The translations under genes were made by a program, and so were the position numbers. 9,275 bases of DNA, from assembly GCA_938041275.1 (NCBI GenBank), contig CALISH010000130.1, positions 1 through 9,275 on the forward strand, read 5' to 3'. Numbering within the stretch: position 1 is the stretch's first letter; each line of letters begins with the position of its first letter. Origin of the DNA: an uncultured Solobacterium sp. Lineage in GTDB: Bacteria > Bacillota_I > Bacilli_A > Erysipelotrichales > Erysipelotrichaceae. Positions 1-6,436 of the stretch are shown here, piece after piece. The notes under the pieces are model-generated. The model did no database searches. It was not told the origin of the DNA and saw nothing but the letters and a program-made list of their open reading frames with translations.

Positions 1-2195
1 CTATTGAGGCTGTTGGTGTTTCATCTAGCGGTATGACTAAAAACCTTTCTGATGAAATTATAAAAATTCAAACTAAAGTTGCATCTGATATTGGTGGATA
101 TGATATCGTTGATGGGTTTGGTGTAATAAAAAACTCTCAATATGGTAAATATTGTAAAGAATATACTATAATACCTAATCTTAACTATATTGATTTTAAA
201 GTTCCAGATGATAATGAATATATGCTAGCTTGGCCTAATATTGAATCGATGAAAAGTGCTAAAGATAAACTATATTCACTACAAAGTAACCAAAATGAAT
301 CTATTAGTGCTAAATATTCTGATTTGACTGTCCCATTAGTAAAAATGAATTTTACTAAAAATAATTTACCATATCTTTCTAATACATCATATAAAGAAGA
401 TCTTTATAAGTACAAAAATAACAGTTCTGAGCACGATAACCCTTCATATAATCTAGAAGTTTATGTGACTGCTGATAATCTTGTCACTTCAAATAATACT
501 CCTAAAGATTTAGTAGATACTTATAGATTGGATATGATAGGGGTTTCTACTGATAATAAGTTTATAGAAAATACTGATGAAAGTATACATGTATCTTTAC
601 CATCCCCTGATAGTGATTTCTTTATTAATAATAATAAAGTAGAATCAGATACAGTTATCAAAACTGATACATTTGTCTCAAGTGCTCATATTAACGTAAA
701 AGCTGTAATATGTAAGACTGTAATTTTTGATATATTGGCAGCAACAATGGCACGTCTCGTCAAGAAAAATATAAATAAAAATTCGTCTACCGACCCTATT
801 AGAATTTATATTGATGAAACTGTTACAGAGCCATGTGTATTGTTATCTACTGAACGTAACGCTAGTACAGAAACGGCACCTGAAATGGTATCATTTAATG
901 ATAGTCATATCGCTTTAGGTCACTCTCTATGTGAAATTTATCTAAATAAATCCGATGATATAACAGAGTGGTTAAAAAATGCATCTACTCGACTTTCACT
1001 TTATGACATATTATTTTTAACTTATGACCAAACTGAATACTTTAGTTATGACTGCTTGAAATGGATGCCTGTAAGCGAAATTTCTAATGATATTAGTGGT
1101 CCATACTTATATAATTCCGATGTAGGACCATCATCTTATTATATCGATAACGATGCTGTTCATAATTATATATCTCTTAAATATAGTATTAAAAACCAAT
1201 TACCATGTATTACTTTTAATGATATCATTTCACGAATAGATTCTGTTTATGATAATAAAGAAGGATCTATAGTATCTTTTTATGATTTCGACAATAATAA
1301 GACACATCTAAACGAAAATTCTGCAATACTAGTAAATAATACAGATAAAAAATGGAAATTTACTAGCGAAATTGATTGCTCTTGGGGTAATGATAAATTT
1401 ATTAACCGACTATCCAGATTCGAAGGTGGTTCTGATCATCCATTAGAAGATGGTAAAAAAGTTTATACTTTAGATTTTACTGATGTATCTGAGCAAACTA
1501 TAAGATTCCCATTGTTAGAGTTAGACGGTAATGGTGAATCATATAAAGACCCATCTAAATCTAAAATTAAAATTGCTATTAGTACGCCTCAAGACCATTC
1601 TATGCCTAATAGGAAATATATGTACTTTGTGGCCCCAGACTATGTATATTTTGTAGATACAAATGGTAATCTATTAGAAGATATCCATATAGATGGACAT
1701 AATGAATTACATAATATGAAATCAACTATCCCTGTTTTCTATAATAGAAATATTAAGAGTGTAACTATTAGTAATGCTAATATAACTTTACCAAAAATTC
1801 TACTTAATAAATTTGGTGAAAAATTTAATTATAGTGCTAATAAATTTTTCGTAGCAGATGCACCAACTAGTCCTACAGAATGGACATTAAATAATTGCAA
1901 TGCTGTAGAAGATATAGAATATGGCCCTATGGTATATAGAGAATATGATAAGTATGCAATAAAACCAAGTACTGCTGATGAATTGGCTAAACGTGATATA
2001 TTTATAATTGATGAGTCTGACCAAATCGTAAATAGTTTGGCGGCAAGACTTTATAGATTCCGTTTCTATAATATGGATAAAACTAAAAAATATAACTACT
2101 CATCTAAGGCTTGGGAAGAAGTAGCTAATGCTACCCCTGATGATAAATTATTCTCTGAATTATATCCTGAAGAGTATGTTTCGAGTGAATATTAA
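1..2195 (+). CDS. Putative phage tail fibre/baseplate-associated protein, paralogue A (5' partial)
   Basis: The frame is open from the left edge (first full codon at base 3) to TAA at 2193-2195. The ATG at 33 has no Shine-Dalgarno site, and the residues before it (IEAVGVSSSG) align with residues 33 onward of the next gene, so about 32 N-terminal residues probably lie outside the window. Shared blocks with the downstream paralogue include VPDDNEYMLAWP (201-236), a central segment around SLPSPDSDFFIN, an N-V-K-A-V-I stretch, and the C-terminal KTKKYNYSSKAWEEV block (2076-2180). The N-terminal helix-loop-helix resembles the short linker common in phage tail fibre and minor tail proteins. The body is rich in Asn, Asp, Tyr and short beta strands. 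No signal peptide, membrane helix, or enzyme motif is visible. TAA is followed two bases later by the next gene's ribosome site, implying co-transcription. The virion role is inferred; the paralogy is seen directly. Confidence 0.75.
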   Translation, partial: IEAVGVSSSGMTKNLSDEIIKIQTKVASDIGGYDIVDGFGVIKNSQYGKYCKEYTIIPNLNYIDFKVPDDNEYMLAWPNIESMKSAKDKLYSLQSNQNESISAKYSDLTVPLVKMNFTKNNLPYLSNTSYKEDLYKYKNNSSEHDNPSYNLEVYVTADNLVTSNNTPKDLVDTYRLDMIGVSTDNKFIENTDESIHVSLPSPDSDFFINNNKVESDTVIKTDTFVSSAHINVKAVICKTVIFDILAATMARLVKKNINKNSSTDPIRIYIDETVTEPCVLLSTERNASTETAPEMVSFNDSHIALGHSLCEIYLNKSDDITEWLKNASTRLSLYDILFLTYDQTEYFSYDCLKWMPVSEISNDISGPYLYNSDVGPSSYYIDNDAVHNYISLKYSIKNQLPCITFNDIISRIDSVYDNKEGSIVSFYDFDNNKTHLNENSAILVNNTDKKWKFTSEIDCSWGNDKFINRLSRFEGGSDHPLEDGKKVYTLDFTDVSEQTIRFPLLELDGNGESYKDPSKSKIKIAISTPQDHSMPNRKYMYFVAPDYVYFVDTNGNLLEDIHIDGHNELHNMKSTIPVFYNRNIKSVTISNANITLPKILLNKFGEKFNYSANKFFVADAPTSPTEWTLNNCNAVEDIEYGPMVYREYDKYAIKPSTADELAKRDIFIIDESDQIVNSLAARLYRFRFYNMDKTKKYNYSSKAWEEVANATPDDKLFSELYPEEYVSSEY

Positions 2196-2196
2196 T

Positions 2197-2203
2197 GGAG
2201 GGG
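2197..2203 (+). promoter_or_regulatory. Ribosome binding site, GGAGGGG
   Basis: GGAGGGG lies 4 bases before the ATG at 2208 and immediately after the stop codon of the preceding gene. It fixes the start of the 767-residue paralogue and indicates tight translational linkage of the two genes. Confidence 0.85.
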
Positions 2204-2207
2204 TAAA

Positions 2208-4511
2208 ATGGGAGAAACTAAAAACATAACAGAGCAAATTCTAAGATATATCGAGGATGAGTTCAAAGGAATTAAAAAAGATATTGATAATGTAAAAGCA
2301 GCTATCTCTGAGTCAGGGGTAGTTGCTTCTACTACAATAGGTGGATTAGCTAATAATATAAAGACAATCTCTACTAAAGTCGAAGAAAAGATTAAAGCTG
2401 CTGAAGTGATTAACGGAATAGCTGGTGGTAACGTAAATATCAATAAAGGGTTTATTTATCCATCGCCTACAGACAATTTAAACCATAATAGTATTGGTAT
2501 TATTCCAGGACTGACTACATATACTGTACCAGAAGATAAGGATTATCTTATCCGATGGCCAACAAAAACTTTTATGGAAAAAGTTTCTACAGATAAACGC
2601 AATATTACTATTAATTTTGGTAAACGTAATTTTGGTCAATTATGTAATACTAGCTATCGTATGACTAAATATACTGATTTGTATAATAATGACACTACAT
2701 ATAATCTTAGAGTGAATCTTAATGATGATACTATCGTATCGAAAAAGAAAAAAGATCTTACTGAAGATGAATTAACTATGCTAAACGTTGTTGCTCTAGA
2801 AGATAGTAGTGATGTTTTCGAATATAAAGGAACAGTATCTTTACCGGAATATACATCCGATTTCTATATCAATGGCAAAGTTCCACATGCTGCAGTAATC
2901 AAATGTGACCAATTTATCGTATCTGGTAATCCTAATGTAAAAGCAGTTATTACTGATACTATTATCATGGATGAAGAACTCATTCTACGTAACCGTGCTG
3001 GCATGAGGGATGGTATGCAAAACACTATAGGTACTCCTGGTGTTGACAATACTTCTACAGCATTTAAAATCTTCGTACCTAAGGGTAAATCTGAATTCAA
3101 TCTTATAAATTCCACATTGAATCCTGATGATGAATACGTTAAGAATAATATTAGCAAAGTTTCTGAATATGCTACTATTACAGATGCACATTCCCAATAT
3201 TATACGCTTATTGCAGTAGATCCTACAGAAGAAATGACAGCTTTCTTAATTAAAGAATCTGAAAGATTAGCTAAATTAAGTATATCTGTAGTGTCCCATG
3301 ATTATACTAAATACTTCAATTATTGTAATTTAGATTGGGAAGAAAATAAAGATAAAGAGTTCCGTTATGTATATCAGCAATGGTTTGATTACATAAAACC
3401 TACAGAAGAAGATTATAAGTATTATAAATTTATCGATGATAAAGCACAAATTGCATTTAGAAACTATAGTCCAACAGCTAAAGACTATATTATTACGCTT
3501 AGCGATGTTAATGAATTGAAAAATATTAATACTGAGTCTGGGGATGTTGTATATATTTTAGGTGATAGTAATGTCTTATATCATAATAAAACTAACACTA
3601 TTATCATCCCTAATAAGAAATTTAGTTGGAATTTCCATAGGGCAGTATACTGTGATACAAATTTCCCATTTGATGGTAGTGAAGCTAAGGATAGAGGGCC
3701 AAGTGAACCTGCTACAAGCGATGGTAGAAATATTTATACTTTAAGTGTATTTACAGATCATCTCAATACACCATCAGTATACCCTTTTATTGATTTCTAT
3801 AAGAATAATCTTACAGAAGTACAAAGTGCTGATGTACATTTTATAATCGATGTAGAACGTGGATATGATGCTAATACTAAAACATTTACAACTTATGACA
3901 ATATATTAGCTCAATATTACTTAGAAACAGATTATCGTGTTAAACTTAAAGCAAAAACACCTGAAGATGTTGTGGGTGATATTGAAAACTTAGTGATTAT
4001 CGGTGAAGCGTTAGATAGTAAACCAAGTAAATTTACTAATTACATACCATATTTCTATAATAGTAGTATCAAAACGATCAAAGGTACAGATATTACATTG
4101 GTACCTTTACGTTTAGAAGATAAACAAGGTAGAGTTACTGGAGTAACTTTTGAGTTACCTCCTGTACCAGAAAAACCTATGGAAATTATCTTAGATGGTA
4201 ACTGTGCAATAGCCGCTTGGAAAAGTGGTTTATATTATGACCGTACTGGTAAGCATCATATCATTACTCCAGAAAGGGGAGAATATAATGCAGAGTATGT
4301 TCATATCTTAGTAGATGAGACTAATCCTATCGTAACTAGTGCTAATGCTTGCCGTTATCGTTTAGCTTTATTTACTAAAGATAAAACAAAACGTTACAAT
4401 TATACAACTAAGACTTGGGAAGAAGTTGCTTCTTATACAGGAGATACTGCTAAATTTGAAGAACTATTCCCTGAGGAATTTGCTAAATTAACTAACGTTG
4501 TAGAACTATAA
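2208..4511 (+). CDS. Putative phage tail fibre/baseplate-associated protein, paralogue B
   Basis: This complete 767-residue protein starts at an ATG with a strong GGAGGGG site. Residues 1-65 are charged and helical (probable coiled coil, around EQILRYIEDEFKGIKK), and contain a T-I-G-G-L-A-N-N-I-K-T-I segment. That segment resembles the linker seen near the start of many phage tail fibre and minor tail proteins (family knowledge, by pattern only). The body from about residue 95 is beta-rich. It shares with the upstream gene the VPEDKDYLIRWP block (107-118), the SLPEYTSDFYING segment, the NPNVKAVITDTIIMD segment and the C-terminal block at about 725-760. A T-K-x-[YF]-N-Y-x4-W-E-E motif occurs twice, at 367-379 and 727-739, suggesting an internal duplication. 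The paralogue pair may build related appendages or bind different receptors. No catalytic motif or membrane segment is seen. Confidence is high that it is a gene, moderate for a tail role. Confidence 0.8.
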   Translation: MGETKNITEQILRYIEDEFKGIKKDIDNVKAAISESGVVASTTIGGLANNIKTISTKVEEKIKAAEVINGIAGGNVNINKGFIYPSPTDNLNHNSIGIIPGLTTYTVPEDKDYLIRWPTKTFMEKVSTDKRNITINFGKRNFGQLCNTSYRMTKYTDLYNNDTTYNLRVNLNDDTIVSKKKKDLTEDELTMLNVVALEDSSDVFEYKGTVSLPEYTSDFYINGKVPHAAVIKCDQFIVSGNPNVKAVITDTIIMDEELILRNRAGMRDGMQNTIGTPGVDNTSTAFKIFVPKGKSEFNLINSTLNPDDEYVKNNISKVSEYATITDAHSQYYTLIAVDPTEEMTAFLIKESERLAKLSISVVSHDYTKYFNYCNLDWEENKDKEFRYVYQQWFDYIKPTEEDYKYYKFIDDKAQIAFRNYSPTAKDYIITLSDVNELKNINTESGDVVYILGDSNVLYHNKTNTIIIPNKKFSWNFHRAVYCDTNFPFDGSEAKDRGPSEPATSDGRNIYTLSVFTDHLNTPSVYPFIDFYKNNLTEVQSADVHFIIDVERGYDANTKTFTTYDNILAQYYLETDYRVKLKAKTPEDVVGDIENLVIIGEALDSKPSKFTNYIPYFYNSSIKTIKGTDITLVPLRLEDKQGRVTGVTFELPPVPEKPMEIILDGNCAIAAWKSGLYYDRTGKHHIITPERGEYNAEYVHILVDETNPIVTSANACRYRLALFTKDKTKRYNYTTKTWEEVASYTGDTAKFEELFPEEFAKLTNVVEL

Positions 4512-4520
4512 TATATTTTT

Positions 4521-4526
4521 AGGCGG
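4521..4526 (+). promoter_or_regulatory. Ribosome binding site, AGGCGG (non-canonical)
   Basis: AGGCGG lies 6 bases before the ATG at 4533, in the 21-base gap after the 767-residue gene. It carries one mismatch to AGGAGG, so translation may be weaker than for the neighbouring genes. It is the only plausible site and supports this start. Confidence 0.7.
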
Positions 4527-4532
4527 TGTCAA

Positions 4533-5120
4533 ATGGAATATTCAGCTAAACTAAAGAATCTTTCAGTAGCAGAAAGAATTCTATATATTCATGAATTAAC
4601 TAGTGATGGAGTCTCTTTAGATCTCATACTAGAATCTATTATTGCAGATGATAATGTAACTATGTATAAGTTCTTCGCTAAACAATATTTAGATATGCTA
4701 GATGGTAATGTATTGAGTATGTGCGTTAAGCATAAATCTTCTAATATATTAATATATCTAGAATCTTGTAATCAAGCTTGGTTTAATATTAAGAATGATT
4801 ACCGTATTGCTAGTGTAGTTCTAACTGCCATTGATGAATTCGACTTCTCTGATACTCTTGCTTTTTCTAGTTTAACTGGTATCTTATATAGATTATTTAA
4901 GCATACTGGTGCAACTAATGCTGTCTTGGATTTATATAAAGCATTTATGATTAGATGTATGGAGAAGAAGAAGTATTTCTTCTTAAATACATTCTGTATC
5001 CACATTCGTGGCTTATTTGAAGATAAAGTCGGTGAACTTGCTTTAGATAAACTATTGGGTCGATATCTAACTAAAGAAGAACTCGAAGACTATAATAAGA
5101 ATTATAGATTAGATATTTAA
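4533..5120 (+). CDS. Hypothetical helical phage protein (195 aa)
   Basis: I do not recognise this family. The 195-residue product is predicted from composition to be almost entirely alpha-helical. Alternating hydrophobic stretches (for example LSVAERILYIHEL near the N-terminus, then NVLSMCVKHKSSNILIYLES) look like paired helices of a helical-repeat protein, possibly ankyrin-like, but no consensus repeat can be confirmed. It has five cysteines or so scattered without a CxxC pair, no signal peptide and no membrane helix. It follows the two large paralogues by 21 bases on the same strand and is the last gene before a strong terminator, so it is probably co-transcribed with them. A small gene directly after tail-fibre genes is often an assembly chaperone; that role is inference from position only. 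Confidence 0.8.
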   Translation: MEYSAKLKNLSVAERILYIHELTSDGVSLDLILESIIADDNVTMYKFFAKQYLDMLDGNVLSMCVKHKSSNILIYLESCNQAWFNIKNDYRIASVVLTAIDEFDFSDTLAFSSLTGILYRLFKHTGATNAVLDLYKAFMIRCMEKKKYFFLNTFCIHIRGLFEDKVGELALDKLLGRYLTKEELEDYNKNYRLDI

Positions 5121-5200
5121 TTCTATATAACACTATAGTATCATTGGTCTGCAATGACAGTTCAATGGTAAACCTCGATAAAGCAATTAGCAGAATGAAT

Positions 5201-5227
5201 CCCCATATAGACAATGTCTATATGGGG
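5201..5227 (+). terminator. Intrinsic terminator closing the forward gene run
   Basis: This is a perfect inverted repeat: arm CCCCATATAGACA, one central A (5214), arm TGTCTATATGGGG. It folds as a 12-bp stem with a 3-base loop and four G:C pairs at its base. On the + strand it is followed by TTCTTTCTATCTATTCTT, a T-rich tail typical of rho-independent termination. On the - strand the bases after the stem are ATTCATTCTG, a weaker tail, so termination there is less certain. It sits between convergent genes, 80 bases after the forward stop and 6 bases past the reverse gene's stop. Confidence 0.85.
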
Positions 5228-5233
5228 TTCTTT

Positions 5234-5671
5234 CTATCTATTCTTCATTTCAGCATTATTTTTTGCTACATACAAGGTTACACCAATAATGATTTTATTA
5301 GCCACTATATTAGTGAAAGATTCTTTTCTATATACATAGTGAGCTTTCTCCAAGAATACTGGAGTAGTTCTGTCTATAATATAGTCAGATACGTATTTAC
5401 GCATTTGCTTTTCTACGTCTTCTCTAATATAGTTATCATCACTGAATGCTAAGTTATTAATGACTATAAACTCATTGATACCCTCTTGAATCATATTATC
5501 AATCATAGCATCGACTTCACGTACGTCTATTTTTATTCTAGAACGTTTAAAAGCCATTTGCTGTTCATAAAAATATGTAACACGGTTAATGATTACACTA
5601 GCCATAAAGAAGAAAGCTATAATACTAAGGGTTAGTATTACCGTAAGACTGATTTCCAAGGTTGTACTCAT
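5234..5671 (-). CDS. Small single-pass membrane protein, unknown function
   Basis: The 145-residue product has one clear N-terminal membrane helix, about residues 7-29 (hydrophobic run ISLTVILTLSIIAFFFMASV). Basic residues follow it (R30, K42, R43, R45) and an acidic residue precedes it, which by the positive-inside rule puts the C-terminal domain in the cytoplasm. The rest (about 40-120) is charged and helical. A second short hydrophobic stretch near 124-136 is too short and polar to call a membrane helix. The start is supported by GGAG 8 bases upstream on the reverse strand. The gene overlaps the 3' end of the upstream reverse gene by 47 bases, implying co-translation or coupling. The stop is TAG. 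No holin, spanin, or superinfection-exclusion signature can be identified, although a membrane role in the infected cell is possible. I do not recognise the family. Confidence 0.8.
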   Translation of the reverse strand: MSTTLEISLTVILTLSIIAFFFMASVIINRVTYFYEQQMAFKRSRIKIDVREVDAMIDNMIQEGINEFIVINNLAFSDDNYIREDVEKQMRKYVSDYIIDRTTPVFLEKAHYVYRKESFTNIVANKIIIGVTLYVAKNNAEMKNR

Positions 5672-6311
5672 TATATCGACTCCAATTCACTAAATGATCA
5701 CGAACTTCCATCAATCCATTATCTTGTGTGGAACCGACTTTAATAGCTTCATCTAAATAACGTATAATCTTATTAGCTATCTCAATAGTAATACCATATT
5801 TATACTCTTCTAGGAAAGCTCCCCAGTTACCAAAACACATATCTGGATGGATGAAAAAATTATTTGTATTATGATAAAGTTGGTGAGCTGTTAAATTTAA
5901 CATTACAAGCATTACCTTATGCTCATGATGAACTTTACGTAAATGCTGTACTAAGTCAAATGAAGTAATATACCCTGTAGTATTAATGATATGCTCAGTA
6001 ATAATAAAAGCAATATCAAAGATAGTTAGCATGTTATGATGCATTTCGATAGTTGCCATATCCATAGTGATATTATTATTGATTTGGCATCTATCCATAC
6101 CTAGATTCATTAAGAAGAACTTATAGTTCTTATAAGCTCTAGATGCTCTAAATCTAGATACTGCATTCTTTACAAAACTTGTATATCTATCAATATCCAT
6201 TAGAGAATATTTAGTTTGATAGAACTCCAATTGGTATGGTACAAAAGGAGATTTTATAACTGGATTATTTGGACTTACTATAATACTTAAGTCCGGAAAT
6301 GGTTGACTCAT
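5625..6311 (-). CDS. Conserved-type phage protein with His-rich, HNH-like core
   Basis: The 228-residue soluble protein starts at ATG 6311 with AGGAG 10 bases upstream. An N-terminal Pro-rich segment (1-30) is followed by a basic helical stretch (about 43-66, VKNAVSRFRASRAYKNYKF). The core contains I-E-M-H-H (88-92) followed by LTIFDI, a H-H-E-H cluster (128-131), and L-T-A-H-Q-L-Y-H-N (140-148), then IHPDMCFGNW (154-163). The spacing of HH, then LxxxHxxxHN, recalls HNH/His-Me finger nucleases, but the zinc-binding cysteine pairs typical of many HNH enzymes are absent, so catalysis is unproven. I have the impression that proteins of this pattern recur in large phages without a known role. The stop is TAG. 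It is the first gene of the reverse cassette and overlaps the membrane-protein gene. It could instead be a virion or non-enzymatic DNA-binding protein. Confidence 0.8.
   Translation of the reverse strand: MSQPFPDLSIIVSPNNPVIKSPFVPYQLEFYQTKYSLMDIDRYTSFVKNAVSRFRASRAYKNYKFFLMNLGMDRCQINNNITMDMATIEMHHNMLTIFDIAFIITEHIINTTGYITSFDLVQHLRKVHHEHKVMLVMLNLTAHQLYHNTNNFFIHPDMCFGNWGAFLEEYKYGITIEIANKIIRYLDEAIKVGSTQDNGLMEVRDHLVNWSRYNEYNLGNQSYGNTNP
5680..5683 (-). promoter_or_regulatory. Ribosome binding site, GGAG, inside the upstream gene
   Basis: GGAG on the reverse strand lies 8 bases before the ATG at 5671 and is embedded within the coding sequence of the 228-residue gene. It supports the long 47-base gene overlap as real rather than a start-site artefact. 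Confidence 0.7.
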
Positions 6312-6321
6312 AATCTAAACA

Positions 6322-6326
6322 CTCCT
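6322..6326 (-). promoter_or_regulatory. Ribosome binding site, AGGAG
   Basis: AGGAG on the reverse strand lies 10 bases before the ATG at 6311 and supports that start for the His-rich protein. Confidence 0.75.
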
Positions 6327-6419
6327 GTTGTTATTTAAATAGGTACGATTAACTTGATGTTGGGCTAAATAGGATATTACGGTCAGTACATAGTAGTAAT
6401 CGAATAATTCCATTCCGAA

Positions 6420-6426
6420 GGGAGGA
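6420..6426 (+). promoter_or_regulatory. Ribosome binding site, GGGAGGA
   Basis: GGGAGGA lies 10 bases before the ATG at 6437 and supports this start for the long gene that runs off the right edge. Confidence 0.8.
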
Positions 6427-6436
6427 ACTACAAAGA

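Larger units (their letters stand above)
6312..6436. promoter_or_regulatory. Divergent intergenic region, probable site of two promoters
   Basis: This 125-base gap separates a reverse gene (start 6311) from a forward gene (start 6437), so both promoters should lie here. It is A+T rich, with a small palindrome ATTTAAAT at 6333-6340. No -35/-10 pair stands out: TTGATG (6354-6359) and TATTAC (6375-6380) are 15 bases apart, a poor spacing for a sigma-70-type promoter. The phage may use a modified or phage-encoded polymerase. The presence of promoters is inferred from gene layout only. Confidence 0.45.

Noticed and set aside
2192..3197. Reverse-strand open frames of 70-97 codons under the 767-residue gene
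   Set aside because: They overlap a well-supported forward gene, lack ribosome sites, and have compositions expected of antisense frames.
3562..3744. Forward 60-codon frame inside the 767-residue gene
   Set aside because: It is out of frame within a gene supported by paralogue alignment and has no start signals.
4799..5005. Reverse 68-codon frame under the helical 195-residue gene
   Set aside because: It is antisense to a supported gene and has no upstream ribosome site.
5148..5200. Possible tRNA, from a D-loop-like AGTTCAATGGTA
   Set aside because: No T-arm, anticodon stem or seven-base acceptor stem can be formed around it; only a five-base pairing is present.
5165..5236. TAG recoding, because both reverse genes end in TAG
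   Set aside because: Readthrough of the first would translate across the terminator palindrome, and readthrough of the second soon meets another TAG and a TAA. None of the long forward frames contains an in-frame TAG, so the standard code explains everything.
5144..5452. Forward open frame of 102 codons beginning at a TTG
   Set aside because: It lies mostly antisense to the reverse membrane-protein gene, crosses the terminator hairpin, and has no ribosome site. It is a shadow frame.
6354..6380. Sigma-70-type promoter TTGATG with TATTAC
   Set aside because: The spacing is 15 bases and both boxes are imperfect, so it does not stand out from A+T-rich background. Only the region as a whole is reported.
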